A DNA stretch of 64,000 nt from Methanobrevibacter sp. (GCF_030539555.1 NZ_JAUNXX010000001.1:53804-117803); one strand, 5' to 3'; positions 36,326 through 44,449 are shown, counted from the stretch's first letter. Notes: a model not told the origin generated them from the sequence alone. A program made the numbers and translations.

Positions 36326-37474
36326 TGCCATCACTCCGGCCTTTAACCTTCCCAAACCCTCTTTTAACATTTCTTGAGGGCATGCAATATTCATCCTGAG
36401 GAAGTTATCGCCGCACTGTCCGAAATCACTTCCTGCAGATAAAAACAGCCCCTGATTCTGGCGTAGAAATTCTGATAAAACTTTTGAATGAATATTCAAA
36501 GCAGAACAGTCAAGCCACAGCAGATAAGTTGCATCACATTCAACCAATTTTACAACTGGAAGTTCACTGGCCAAATACTCCCTAACGATTTGCTTATTTT
36601 CAAACAGCACTTCCCTAAGCTCATCCAGCCAATCCTCACATTCTCCATATGCTGCAACCACAGCTGCAGTTGCAAAGACATTGCACGAATCGGAGTTGTC
36701 AATGTGCATTTGCGTTTTGATTTTGTCTAAAATTTCCCTGTTTTTTGAGTGAACGACGGAACTTTGAAATCCCGCTATGTTAAATGATTTTGAAGGTGAT
36801 AAGCATGTAATTGCCTTATCATAATCTGATGATGTTTCAAAGGGATTATATCTGATTTCAGGGTCAGTCAGGTCGCAGTGTATTTCATCGGAAATCAATA
36901 TGACATCATGTTTTTTGCACAGCTCCCCGATACGGTTTAAATCATCTTCAGACCAGATTTTTCCAACCGGATTTTGCGGATTGCACAGTATCATCATCTT
37001 AGCCTGTGATAACTTCTCATCCAAATCATCGAAGTCAATCCTATACTCTCCTTCCCCGTATATCAGCTCGTTTTCCAGAACTTTTCGATTGTTGTCTTCA
37101 ATCACATAGAAGAACACATGATAGACAGGTGTCTGAATCAATATCTCATCACCGGCATCCGTCAGGCACCTTATCATGGAGGATATAGACGGCATTACAC
37201 CCATTGAGTACAGCATATTCTCACGAGACATGTTAAAGTCATAGCGTGAGTGCCACCAGCCAATGTATGCTTCAAACAGCTCTTCAGGAACAACAGTGTA
37301 TCCATAAACAGGATGATTTGCTCTTTTTAAAATAGCCTCCTGAATCTGCGGTGCGACCTTAAAATCCATATCAGCAACCCACATCGGAACATCATCATCG
37401 AACAAATCCCATTTCAGGGAATTGGTGCCGTGTCTTTCAATCAGGCCCTGAAAATCATATTTAGTATTTTTCAT
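36296..37474 (-). CDS. PatB/MalY-type PLP enzyme (C-S beta-lyase)
   Basis: 392 residues from MKNTKYDFQGLIERHGTNS. The typical PatB start and PMWVADMDF follow; LCNPQNPVGKIW, ISDEIHCDL, and the PLP lysine in SPSKSFNIAG are clear. A likely cystathionine or cysteine-S-conjugate beta-lyase in methionine or sulfur metabolism. The ribosome site GAGG is 12 bases away, so a start at MRKEFTM (37492) is possible. Its start overlaps the end of the nitroreductase and its end overlaps nudC on the other strand. Confidence 0.9.
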   Translation of the reverse strand: MKNTKYDFQGLIERHGTNSLKWDLFDDDVPMWVADMDFKVAPQIQEAILKRANHPVYGYTVVPEELFEAYIGWWHSRYDFNMSRENMLYSMGVMPSISSMIRCLTDAGDEILIQTPVYHVFFYVIEDNNRKVLENELIYGEGEYRIDFDDLDEKLSQAKMMILCNPQNPVGKIWSEDDLNRIGELCKKHDVILISDEIHCDLTDPEIRYNPFETSSDYDKAITCLSPSKSFNIAGFQSSVVHSKNREILDKIKTQMHIDNSDSCNVFATAAVVAAYGECEDWLDELREVLFENKQIVREYLASELPVVKLVECDATYLLWLDCSALNIHSKVLSEFLRQNQGLFLSAGSDFGQCGDNFLRMNIACPQEMLKEGLGRLKAGVMALNIVNKGLH

Positions 37475-37979
37475 AGTGAATTCTTTCCTCATCAAATTTA
37501 TCCATGAACTTGTTTTCCCACCCTTCGGCAGGATATCCTACAGTTATAATGCAATAAGGTTTCAAATTGGAAATATCATGTATCCCCACAATTTTGGCTA
37601 TTTGCATCATTCTTTCCTTGTCTGGTGCGACCCCATTCCAAAGACCACCCAATCCAAGATTAACTGCTTCAAGCAGCATGTTTTCAGCCACTGCACCCAT
37701 ATCCTGTTGCCATACGCTTTTATAGAATGCCCTTTCGATATTTGCTACAAGCAAAATAGCAACCTGTGCTGTTGAAAGTCTTGGCTTAATTTTTGCAAGT
37801 TCATCCAAAGTTTCGCGATTTTTAATAACGACAAATTCCCATGGCTCGGCACCCAATCTTGATCCCGGTGCCTGCATTCCTGCCCGGATTATTTTCACAA
37901 TATCATCATCGCTTACCTTTCTGTCGCTATACTCGCGAATGCTTCGTCTTGTGTTAATAACTTCTTCAAAATCAGACAT
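37461..37979 (-). CDS. Nitroreductase family protein (FMN-dependent), second copy
   Basis: 172 residues from MSDFEEVINTRRSIREYSDRK. FMN-binding TRRSIREY, AGMQAPGSRLGAEPWEF, and the C-terminal GLGGLWNGVAPDKERM fit the family. No clear ribosome site before 37979. It overlaps the PatB gene by 14 bp at its stop, so the two are coupled. Substrate unknown. Confidence 0.88.
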   Translation of the reverse strand: MSDFEEVINTRRSIREYSDRKVSDDDIVKIIRAGMQAPGSRLGAEPWEFVVIKNRETLDELAKIKPRLSTAQVAILLVANIERAFYKSVWQQDMGAVAENMLLEAVNLGLGGLWNGVAPDKERMMQIAKIVGIHDISNLKPYCIITVGYPAEGWENKFMDKFDEERIHYEKY

Positions 37980-38039
37980 AATAATTACTAAATTAACCAA
38001 AATATAAATAATTTTTCATTATTTTGCACCAATAACTCT

Positions 38040-38275
38040 GTTTAGATATGGTATTCTATTTAACATTGCCATGTGATATGAAATTCCAACCGTCCTATTA
38101 TTAAAATCAAAAACAGCTGCAGATATCATCAATATGATTTGTAAGTCAAATGATTTAAATACACCCATAACTGTATTGACAAGTGAAAATAGAGCCTTTT
38201 TAAAAAATACTATTGTTTTGGATATGAATTCAAGATTTAAGTTGAATTTATCAAAGTTTTTGAACAAATATTAAA
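38040..38275 (+). pseudogene. Probable decayed coding remnant
   Basis: On the plus strand a frame reads LFRYGILFNIAM, then TGA, then YEIPTVLLLKSKTAADI, INMICKSNDLNTPITVL, ENRAFLKNTIVLDMNSRF, KLNLSKFLNKY and a stop near 38272. This wording looks like a protein C-terminus far more than chance, but it has no usable start and one in-frame stop. The minus strand also has an 82-codon open frame over the same bases, less protein-like. Family not recognised. Confidence 0.35.
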
Positions 38276-38358
38276 ATTATCAAAAATTATTGGAATTGTA
38301 CAGATTTTTGAAAGATTGGGTTAGATTGGACTCATTCCATCTTTTTTTTAATTTTTTA

Positions 38359-38440
38359 AAGGTCTGATTGAATTTTAAAAAAAAAACAGTCTTTTTAGGA
38401 GATATACCATGATTAATGCCAATTAAATCAATCAGACCTT
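38359..38440. repeat. 13-bp inverted repeat in accessory DNA
   Basis: AAGGTCTGATTGA (38359-38371) is matched exactly by TCAATCAGACCTT (38428-38440), 56 bases apart. The right arm forms the beginning of a short plus-strand frame (MPIKSIRPYF from 38417). It could be the end of a dead insertion element or a large hairpin. The region between the nitroreductase and 38666 has no intact gene. Confidence 0.5.
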
Positions 38441-38598
38441 ATTTTAAATTTTTGACTTTAAAAAAGTCACAAACACCACCATATATCTCTTGAACGAATA
38501 TTCCAGAACTTATCTTTGAAATCATTGACATGCCCGGTTTGATGACCTGCTTGGTTATCGCAAAATCAACAAATCCGAACATGTAATTACTGTTATGT
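38417..38598 (+). pseudogene. Possible second decayed coding remnant
   Basis: Plus-strand frame: MPIKSIRPYFKFLTLKKSQ then a TGA, then TNIPELIFEIIDMPGLMTC and AKSTNPNM before a stop. The minus strand over the same DNA also gives protein-like wording (GHQTGHVNDFKDKFWNI). Neither is intact. A degraded transposase is one possibility; I do not recognise the family. Confidence 0.25.
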
Positions 38599-38665
38599 CA
38601 CTCATCACTGAAAAAAATAGTTGAAGTGCGAAAATGTGTTTTTTCACACTTTAGAAAAGTATTTA

Positions 38666-39457
38666 TTATTCTTCAAAGCAGGATCTTTCATGCACATTGA
38701 ACTCAATATCATTGTCATTGCAGTATTCCTCAACATGATGTAAAATCTCCTCGACATCGTCTTTTGAGTATTCGTTTTTAAAGTAATATACAACTGGTTG
38801 AGCGTTTGTATACACACCAATTGTTAGGAATTCATTGTTGAAAACACGTATTATAAGAGTGTTATATATTTGAATATCCCTTATGATATCGCCTTTGGCT
38901 TTTCCCAATGCAATTTCATTGCCTATTACTTTAACTTCAGAATCCTTATAGACTCTTTTCAATTGCAATACCTTATCCTCATCGGTTAAAACATCATTTT
39001 CAGGTTCTATTTCACTCAATTTTTCTCTGAATAGGCGTGCGTTGTGCAGTTTTTCCTGAACATCCTTAAGTTCCACTTCCAAGTTTTTCTCATCTTCAAT
39101 AAGGGAGTTGATGAATGCTTCAGATCCGTTGTTGAAGTTCTCATACATTTCAAGCACGTCCCTCGGTGAGAGAATTGAATGGTTTTTGTAGAAATCCTTT
39201 GTATGAGGTTTTACACGTATGCTCAATGTTTTGAGTTTTGTCTTTTTTGATTTTGGACCCATGTCAAAGAATTCATCAGCAAATTCGTTGCCTCTTCTGT
39301 GAAGGGAATTCATTCTTCTTGTAAACATTCTTTCAAATTCTTCACGGGACATATCTTCCGGGAAATTGAATTCAAACTCACCAGGAGTATATGAACCGCC
39401 AAATCTTTCATTTCCGAATACGAATTTTCTTGAATCTTTTTTGTTTTCGTTTTCCAT
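38666..39457 (-). CDS. Unknown acidic coiled-coil protein under a twin-operator promoter
   Basis: 263 residues, no signal peptide or membrane helix. The N-terminal 95 residues are charged and Phe/Gly-containing (FGNERFGGSYTPGEFEFNF, REEFERMFTRRMN). TKLKTLSIRVKPHTKDFY at about 95-112 is followed by a helix and could be a ribbon-helix-helix-like DNA-binding strand. Residues 125-165 are a probable coiled coil (EDEKNLEVELKDVQEKL). The C-terminus has VVYYFKNEYSKDDVEEILHHVEEY and one late Cys. GGTGGTAAA before the ATG. No known family recognised. Two palindromic GTATAC sites flank its TATA box, consistent with tight, possibly self, regulation. Confidence 0.6.
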   Translation of the reverse strand: MENENKKDSRKFVFGNERFGGSYTPGEFEFNFPEDMSREEFERMFTRRMNSLHRRGNEFADEFFDMGPKSKKTKLKTLSIRVKPHTKDFYKNHSILSPRDVLEMYENFNNGSEAFINSLIEDEKNLEVELKDVQEKLHNARLFREKLSEIEPENDVLTDEDKVLQLKRVYKDSEVKVIGNEIALGKAKGDIIRDIQIYNTLIIRVFNNEFLTIGVYTNAQPVVYYFKNEYSKDDVEEILHHVEEYCNDNDIEFNVHERSCFEE

Positions 39458-39474
39458 TTTACCACCACAAACCT

Positions 39475-39499
39475 GTATACATATTTTATTTTTGTATAC
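39475..39499. promoter_or_regulatory. Operator-like repeat 1 (GTATAC-N13-GTATAC)
   Basis: 25 bases starting and ending with GTATAC, 18 bases upstream of the ATG of the 38666-39457 gene and close to its predicted transcription start. Same length and ends as the second site at 39532-39556. Confidence 0.6.
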
Positions 39500-39520
39500 A
39501 ATATTATATGGTGATGAAGT

Positions 39521-39530
39521 AGTATATAAA
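39521..39530 (-). promoter_or_regulatory. Probable TATA box between the two operators
   Basis: Minus strand CTTTATATACTA, about 25 bases upstream of the expected start in or just before operator 1. Confidence 0.6.
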
Positions 39531-39531
39531 G

Positions 39532-39556
39532 GTATGCATTTTTTAAAAATGTATAC
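39532..39556. promoter_or_regulatory. Operator-like repeat 2 (25-bp near-perfect palindrome)
   Basis: Arms GTATGCATTTTT and AAAAATGTATAC pair at 11 of 12 positions around a central T. It lies directly upstream of the TATA box, where archaeal BRE and TFB bind. Its centre is 57 bp from the centre of operator 1. Confidence 0.65.
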
Positions 39557-39586
39557 TTTTAAAAATTTTTAAAAAAATAAGTAGAA

Positions 39587-40189
39587 TCATCCGCTTAATT
39601 CGACTGAAATATTAAATACTTTTTCAAAATCATCAAGAAGTTGTTTTTCTTTTGATTCAACGACATCAGGTTTGTTTTCATAATCGTTTTTTGAAATATT
39701 TGAAAAAGTTTCGATGACGACTTTCCCATTCAGCATTTTAAGCAAATCTTCGGATTGTTTGAGGTGAGGTCTGACTGATGCTTCAAAATAATCCCTAGGA
39801 TAGTTAATGGTGTAAAACAATCCCACATTAACCTTACCTTTAAATTTATTTCCTGTTTTATATGAAACCATCGAGTAGATTAATCTTTCAAGCAGAGCCA
39901 TATAATGGCTGGACGGATGTGAGAAAAATATAGGAGCCCCAATTAAAAGACAATCACAGCTGAAAATCTTTTCAATCAATGGGGAGAGTTCATCCCTCCA
40001 ATAACATTTACAAACTTCATCATCCCTTTTGCAAATCAAACAAATCCTGCAACCGCTTAACTTCAGTTTATACAAATCAACATATTCAACTTCAGAACCT
40101 GCGGACTCGGCACCCTTCAAAGCGAATTTCATCAGTTGTGCGTTAACCCCTTTTCTTTTTGGATCCGCATTGATTACTACAGTCTTCAC
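39587..40189 (-). CDS. NAD(P)H-dependent FMN reductase / iron-sulfur flavoprotein-like (copy 1)
   Basis: 200 residues starting with GTG at 40189, which directly follows the TAG of the upstream paralogue; GGTGG is the ribosome site. NADPKRKGVNAQLMKFAL is the flavodoxin-like FMN phosphate loop, CRICLICKRDDEVCKCYW contains a compact cysteine cluster like the 4Fe-4S site of iron-sulfur flavoproteins, and LLIGAPIFFSHPSSHYMALLERL is the second FMN segment. It probably reduces O2, peroxide or quinone-like substrates. It is a tandem duplicate of the next gene. Confidence 0.85.
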   Translation of the reverse strand: MKTVVINADPKRKGVNAQLMKFALKGAESAGSEVEYVDLYKLKLSGCRICLICKRDDEVCKCYWRDELSPLIEKIFSCDCLLIGAPIFFSHPSSHYMALLERLIYSMVSYKTGNKFKGKVNVGLFYTINYPRDYFEASVRPHLKQSEDLLKMLNGKVVIETFSNISKNDYENKPDVVESKEKQLLDDFEKVFNISVELSG

Positions 40190-40828
40190 CTAACCACCCT
40201 TACTTAAATTGGCGCCAATCTCAAAAGCCTTTTCAATATCTTTAGGATACTGCAAAACCAGCTGCTTTTCTTTCGCTTCCTGTGAAAAGCCAGCCATATT
40301 ATATTTGGAGTAGTCATGAACCTGCAGAGTGTCACAGACAGGATATGAAATAACATTACCATTCAGATATGAAAATAAAAACTCGACACTGGACAGACTA
40401 TCCTTCATTGATTTTTCGTAAAACTCCCTTGGGGCATTCATTGTATAGAATATTGCAACATTTACTTTTCCCCTGTAATAGCTGGACCCATCGTCATAAG
40501 ACATTACACAGAATATCAGCCTTTCTATCAATGCCCTGAATTCGCTTGTAGGCTCTCCAAAATAAATTGGTGATCCGATCAGCAATGTATCGGCTTCAAA
40601 GATTTTTTCTATTACTTCAGACAAATCATCATTCCAATAGCATTTGCCTTTTGTTTTATCTTTCTGTTTGCAAACAAGACAACTTCTACAACCCTTAAAA
40701 ACCAAATCGGATAAATTAAAATATTCAGTTTCAGCCCCGACAGATTCTGCACCTTTTAATGCAGCTTCCATAACTTCAGCAGTATTCCATTTCTTTCTAG
40801 GACTTGCATTAATCACAATTGTTTTCAC
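40190..40828 (-). CDS. NAD(P)H-dependent FMN reductase / iron-sulfur flavoprotein-like (copy 2)
   Basis: 212 residues starting with GTG at 40828; GGGTG eight bases ahead. NASPRKKWNTAEVMEAAL (FMN phosphate loop), CRSCLVCKQKDKTKGKCYW (cysteine cluster), LLIGSPIYFGEPTSEFRALIERL. Upstream member of a translationally linked pair. It differs from copy 1 by a short insertion in the cysteine loop and a longer C-terminus. Confidence 0.85.
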   Translation of the reverse strand: MKTIVINASPRKKWNTAEVMEAALKGAESVGAETEYFNLSDLVFKGCRSCLVCKQKDKTKGKCYWNDDLSEVIEKIFEADTLLIGSPIYFGEPTSEFRALIERLIFCVMSYDDGSSYYRGKVNVAIFYTMNAPREFYEKSMKDSLSSVEFLFSYLNGNVISYPVCDTLQVHDYSKYNMAGFSQEAKEKQLVLQYPKDIEKAFEIGANLSKGG

Positions 40829-40940
40829 AATAACACCCTAATAATTATATTGCTTTTAAGACAATATAATTATTCTCTTTTAGCTATCGACATTCAGAAA
40901 TTATTTAATAATCAGACAGGACAATTGCCAATCTCAGGAT

Positions 40941-41963
40941 TCAAACCTCTTTCCAGCATTGAGGGTCCGGAGAATACATATTATTCGTTGTACCATAACT
41001 TACCGCAGGACAGCCCCTGCAAAATCTTAACAATTCACATTTTCTGCATTTTTCAAATTTTTCGAATTTCCTATATTCATCCATATCTCTTCCAATGAAT
41101 ATGTCATATATGGATTGTGAAAGTGCATTTCCCACTTTACTGTCCATTCTACGGCATGAGAAAACATCCCCATTTGGCAATATTGTTAAATGATTATTTC
41201 CACAGTTGCATCCATCATATATCACCTCTTCTTTGAGGTTTTCAGGTATTGTAAACAATTCTTTTTCATATAAGAATAATGTCCACAAATGGTCTTTTAG
41301 CGTGAACAATGTATCCGTATTTTTATACTGCTGATATTTAGCCCATAATATGTCCAGCAAATTCTTATATTCCCTGGGAGTTATCTGTACTGACTGCAAA
41401 CCTGTTGGACAGTACCTTGCAAAACTGAATAATCCTGCTTTATTTTCAACAACAACATCAACCAAATCAGGAATCTCTTCAATATTCCTCTTTGATACAG
41501 TTGTCATTATGCTTGCCCTAAGACCTGCGTCCTGCAAAGTTTTGATTTTTTCTAAAGTAATATCAAATGAGCCCGGTTTTCTGAAATAATCGTGAGTTTC
41601 TCTAAGTCCATCCAAGGAAAGTTGATATTGTCTACAGCTTAAACTTTTAAGCCTTTCGGCTACTTTATCAGTTATGTGAAATGGATTACCTAATATTGAG
41701 TAATGAATGTTTTTTTCATGCAATCGCTCAATTAACTGCCAGAAATTAGGGTGTAAAATTGGGTCCCCGCCAGTAATACTAAAATAAGGTGTCCTATTTA
41801 CTTTTTTACAAAACTCCAAACAATTGTCTAAGACAATTTTCATGTTTTCATAGTCCATTGTTATTAATTCTTTATCTCTGTCCTCTGAAAAGATATAGCA
41901 ATGTTTGCATCTTTGGTCACAATTATCCAATATATGCCACTGAAAAGCAAAAAAGTTATCCAT
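40941..41963 (-). CDS. Radical SAM/SPASM peptide-modifying enzyme
   Basis: 340 residues from MDNFFAFQWHILDNCD. AGGAG lies nine bases before this ATG, whereas an ATG three codons upstream touches the ribosome site. Cys15, Cys19 and Cys22 (CDQRCKHC) form the CX3CX2C site for the SAM-bound 4Fe-4S cluster; SITGGDP follows. The C-terminal SPASM domain has CNCGNNHLTILPNGDVFSC, CRKCELLRFCRGC and a last Cys (PQCW), giving sites for two further clusters. Such enzymes install thioether or other crosslinks in small Cys-rich peptides. The best candidate substrate is the peptide at 44548-44733, which shares its promoter operator. Gene neighbours are not related to it. Confidence 0.9.
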   Translation of the reverse strand: MDNFFAFQWHILDNCDQRCKHCYIFSEDRDKELITMDYENMKIVLDNCLEFCKKVNRTPYFSITGGDPILHPNFWQLIERLHEKNIHYSILGNPFHITDKVAERLKSLSCRQYQLSLDGLRETHDYFRKPGSFDITLEKIKTLQDAGLRASIMTTVSKRNIEEIPDLVDVVVENKAGLFSFARYCPTGLQSVQITPREYKNLLDILWAKYQQYKNTDTLFTLKDHLWTLFLYEKELFTIPENLKEEVIYDGCNCGNNHLTILPNGDVFSCRRMDSKVGNALSQSIYDIFIGRDMDEYRKFEKFEKCRKCELLRFCRGCPAVSYGTTNNMYSPDPQCWKEV

Positions 41964-42120
41964 AAAAAACATCTCCTAAAAAAGAAATTTTAACGTTTAA
42001 AATCTTTAAATCTCTTGAATCCATATAACAGCAATAATGTTTTCTTTACTGCTAAACCGAAATTTCACATTAAATAAAATTCTCCTTAAAAATTTCATTA
42101 GCTATACTCTTAGAATCATT

Positions 42121-42128
42121 GCATATAA
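42121..42128 (-). promoter_or_regulatory. Probable TATA box of the radical SAM gene
   Basis: Minus strand TTATATGC, seven bases downstream of the inverted repeat at 42136-42151. It predicts a start near 42095 and an unusually long 5' leader of about 130 bases. Confidence 0.6.
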
Positions 42129-42135
42129 GCTATAT

Positions 42136-42151
42136 GTTACCTTAAAGTAAC
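42136..42151. promoter_or_regulatory. Candidate HxlR operator at the radical SAM promoter
   Basis: GTTAC-CTTAAA-GTAAC, a perfect inverted repeat with arms of five bases spaced by six. The same GTNAC-N6-GTNAC form occurs before the Cys-rich peptide gene (44450-44465), at nearly the same distance from TATA (7 and 8 bases). Confidence 0.65.
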
Positions 42152-42242
42152 CTCTTGGCCAATCATACAGTAAAATCAAAGAAAATAGCATGAAATAATT
42201 AAATCAATAAAAAAAACAGTTAATAAAAGTTAATTTTTAAGT

Positions 42243-42285
42243 AAAAAAAAAGGAAATTCAGACTATATCCTCATAGTCTGGAATT
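42243..42285 (-). terminator. Terminator downstream of serS
   Basis: Minus strand CAGACTAT-GAGGAT-ATAGTCTG with flanking AATTCC/GAATTT pairing, then CCTTTTTTTTTT. It sits about 105 bases past the serS stop, and contains the TGA of a short frame described separately. Confidence 0.8.
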
Positions 42286-42365
42286 TTCAAAAATTCGTTG
42301 CTTGATTGAACTGCCTTAAACAAGTAGAAATTGAGGAATCCAACTTCCTGAGTCAATGTGCTCTT
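42258..42365 (-). pseudogene. Short orphan coding stretch in the serS 3' region
   Basis: A 35-codon open frame (KSTLTQEVGFLNFYLFKAV, then QSSNEFLKIPDYEDIV and a TGA) lies between serS and its terminator. It reads like the end of a real protein. In another frame ATG CTT GAA AGA GCA CAT (42376 downward) leads into it, so a shifted gene start is possible. It is either a remnant or a small protein starting at the TTG. Family not recognised. Confidence 0.35.
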
Positions 42366-42390
42366 TCAAGCATAGGATTACACTTAAAAC

Positions 42391-43668
42391 CTATTTTTTA
42401 GCTTCAATGACAGTTTTTCCGTTCATGTAAGGGACCAACACTTCAGGAATTTTTATGCTGCCGTCAGCCTGCTGATAGTTTTCCAGAATACAGCACATTG
42501 TTCTTTCGGTTGCAATAGCTGTACTGTTTAAGGTGTGCAATATCTGAGCATCACCTGATCCTGCCCTTCCAAAACGTGTTTTTGTTTTACGGGCCTGATA
42601 GTCTTTACAGTTGGTGCATGAAACCAGTTCTCTGAATGCTCCTGAACCCGGAAACCATGCCTCAAGGTCATATTTGATTGCGGCATTGTCGTTTAATGCA
42701 GATGATACGATTGCAATTATCTGATATGGAAGGCCTAATTTCTGATAAATCCTTTCGGTTACCTCCATCAGGTGGTCGTGCTGATTTCTTGAATCTTCAG
42801 GAGTGGAATAAATGAATTGTTCGATTTTTTCAAATTGGTGAACCCTGAATATTCCTAGAGTATCTTTACCGTGGGAGCCTGCTTCTTTTCTAAAACAGGT
42901 TGAAAGTGCACAATACCTTAAAGGCAAATCATCAGGGGATATGATTTCATTTCTGTGAAGTGCAGCTAAAGTCTGTTCTGCAGTTGCGATTAGGTACATG
43001 TCCTCATTTTCCACTTTGTATAATGTTTCGTAAAATTCACCCAATTCGGATGTTTCTGCTGCCACTTCCCCTTTAACAAAGAAAGGAGTTTGCATTGGAA
43101 TATATCCTTCGCTTTCAAGTTCGGAAAGTGCAAATTGAATTAATGCTAAGTTCAGATGCAATATATCTCTTTTCAAGTAGTAAAAACGTGCACCTGCAAT
43201 GCTTGCTGCGGTTTCAAGGTCAGCACCATCGATTTTTTTAATTAAATCAACATGATTTAAAAGCTCAAAATCATATTCTGGAATTTCGCCATAAGTCCTG
43301 ACAACTACATTATCGTCTTCAGTGTCTGAAATAGGCACATCCTCATCAATGATGTTACCTACTTTGTATCTGTAATCCTCTCTGAGTTTTAAATAATCGT
43401 CATTTTTTGCACTTAATTCCTTAATTTCTGAAGCCACTTCTTTAGACCTTTTGATTACTTCATCCAAATTACCTTCTTCTTTTGCCTTTTTAAATGATTT
43501 GGACAATTTATTTTTTTCAGATCTGAGTGCATTTAATTTTTTTTCACCTTCTCTCCATAAGGTATCGTATTCAATTACTTTTTCAACATTTTCAGTATCT
43601 CTGAATCTTTTCTTTTCAGAGTCAATTATGACTTCCGGATTTTCTCTGAATAATTTTATATCTAACAA
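42391..43668 (-). CDS. serS: Seryl-tRNA synthetase (canonical class II type)
   Basis: 425 residues starting with TTG at 43668 (AGGGG seven to eight bases ahead); the beginning MLDIKLFRENPEVI is the standard SerS N-terminus. Residues 25-110 form the long coiled-coil arm that holds the tRNA extra arm. Motif-2-like AETSELGEFYETLYKVENED and FRKEAGSHGKDTLGIFRVHQF, and the late RAGSGDAQILHTLNSTA, are visible. This is the bacterial-like SerS and not the rare type with a zinc ion seen in other methanogens. It charges tRNA-Ser. It separates the radical SAM gene from the regulator and peptide genes without being part of that system. Confidence 0.96.
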   Translation of the reverse strand: MLDIKLFRENPEVIIDSEKKRFRDTENVEKVIEYDTLWREGEKKLNALRSEKNKLSKSFKKAKEEGNLDEVIKRSKEVASEIKELSAKNDDYLKLREDYRYKVGNIIDEDVPISDTEDDNVVVRTYGEIPEYDFELLNHVDLIKKIDGADLETAASIAGARFYYLKRDILHLNLALIQFALSELESEGYIPMQTPFFVKGEVAAETSELGEFYETLYKVENEDMYLIATAEQTLAALHRNEIISPDDLPLRYCALSTCFRKEAGSHGKDTLGIFRVHQFEKIEQFIYSTPEDSRNQHDHLMEVTERIYQKLGLPYQIIAIVSSALNDNAAIKYDLEAWFPGSGAFRELVSCTNCKDYQARKTKTRFGRAGSGDAQILHTLNSTAIATERTMCCILENYQQADGSIKIPEVLVPYMNGKTVIEAKK

Positions 43669-44001
43669 ATTTTGTCCCCTAAAATATTTTAATCAAATAA
43701 TAATTATGATTTTTTTGTTTTTTAAACTTATTCATTGATATATATTTATAACCGAACTGAAAAATTGATTTCAAAACGAAGAATTTACATCAATGCTTAA
43801 AAATGATTAGATTTCAAATGAAAATGATTTATATCCCAATATTTGATGTATAAACTATTAAACTATGTTTAAACACCTGAAAAAACAGGAATAGAAATAA
43901 TGGGCTTTAAAATGATATTCTCCTAAATTACAGGATTTGGTTGAAAAAACAGATAGTTTGTAAGGGGACACCGCACCCCTCAATATTTTTTTAATGTTAG
44001 T
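43669..44001. other. 333-bp intergenic region, no gene seen
   Basis: AT-rich. It contains the serS promoter (TATATATCAATG region near 43735-43745) and, near the HxlR stop, AGGGG-ACACCGCA-CCCCT (43963-43980), a small hairpin that may end the HxlR transcript. Confidence 0.5.
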
Positions 44002-44373
44002 TTATAATAATTTATCGCTGAAGACATCTCTTAATTCATTTTTAGTATTATCTGAATAATTTCCGCTGTCAACAGTCACCATTGCAATTTCAAAAAGTAT
44101 TTTATTTAAAGATTTGCCTTTTTCAGTTAATTTGTATCTGATGTTCTTTTTATCGTATTTGTCAACAATCTTGTGAATCAAACCGTTCTTTTCCATATCC
44201 TTAAGGCAGTTGCTTAAGACCTTATTTGAAAGATTTGGTTTGTCTTCTTTAAATTCATGAAAACGGGTTTTTCCAAAGAATAGATCATGAATAATATGGA
44301 TTACCCACTTTTTTCTTATTAACTGGATTACATTATCTATTGGGAAATTTTTAAGTTTCTTTGTAGCTTCCAT
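44002..44373 (-). CDS. HxlR-family winged-helix transcription regulator
   Basis: 123 residues, typical of HxlR/DUF24. WVIHIIHDLFFGKTRFHEF and LSNKVLSNCLKDMEKNGLI (helix-turn-helix) lead to a wing IRYKLTEKGKSL. No cysteine in the usual N-terminal sensing position, so it probably does not sense thiol oxidation like YodB. It is divergent from the Cys-rich peptide gene, with 174 bases between start codons, and a GTNAC-N6-GTNAC inverted repeat in that gap. GGGAGG precedes the ATG by eight bases. It likely controls the peptide gene, the radical SAM gene and itself. Confidence 0.9.
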   Translation of the reverse strand: MEATKKLKNFPIDNVIQLIRKKWVIHIIHDLFFGKTRFHEFKEDKPNLSNKVLSNCLKDMEKNGLIHKIVDKYDKKNIRYKLTEKGKSLNKILFEIAMVTVDSGNYSDNTKNELRDVFSDKLL

Positions 44374-44449
44374 GAGTAATACCTCCCTAAAATTGATAGG
44401 TTATTATGACTTGTTTTTAAAGTATTTAAACTTTTCGCTTTTTTTGAAA

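Larger units (their letters stand above)
41964..42257. other. Leader and promoter of the radical SAM gene
   Basis: No intact gene. From left: short decayed-looking frames, the TATA box and operator of the radical SAM gene, AT-rich DNA, then the terminator of the serS unit. On the minus strand 42070-42126 reads CNDSKSIANEIFKENFI before a stop, with a helix like the leader of the Cys-rich peptide (KKIAQDLLDE), but it has no start codon and may be chance. Confidence 0.4.

Noticed and set aside
38019..38267. 82-codon minus-strand open frame over the remnant
   Set aside because: The plus strand over the same bases reads more like protein, and this frame has no ribosome site or known wording.
38397..38413. 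AGGAGATATACCATG identical to the T7/pET leader
   Set aside because: Short match to a common Shine-Dalgarno type string; the following frame stops after five codons, and no vector sequence lies around it.
40930..40945. GGTTTGAATCC resembling a tRNA T-loop
   Set aside because: It is the end of the radical SAM coding sequence and no other tRNA arms fit.
40941..41963. Assignment of the SPASM enzyme to the 'ACGX' peptide subfamily
   Set aside because: The N-terminal wording recalls it, but no ACGX-repeat peptide is present and no profile could be run.
42065..42070. ATG-TGA after an AAGGAG site, followed by an open basic frame (NFGLAVKKTLLLLYGF)
   Set aside because: Reading through TGA would need selenocysteine or recoding; nothing supports that here.
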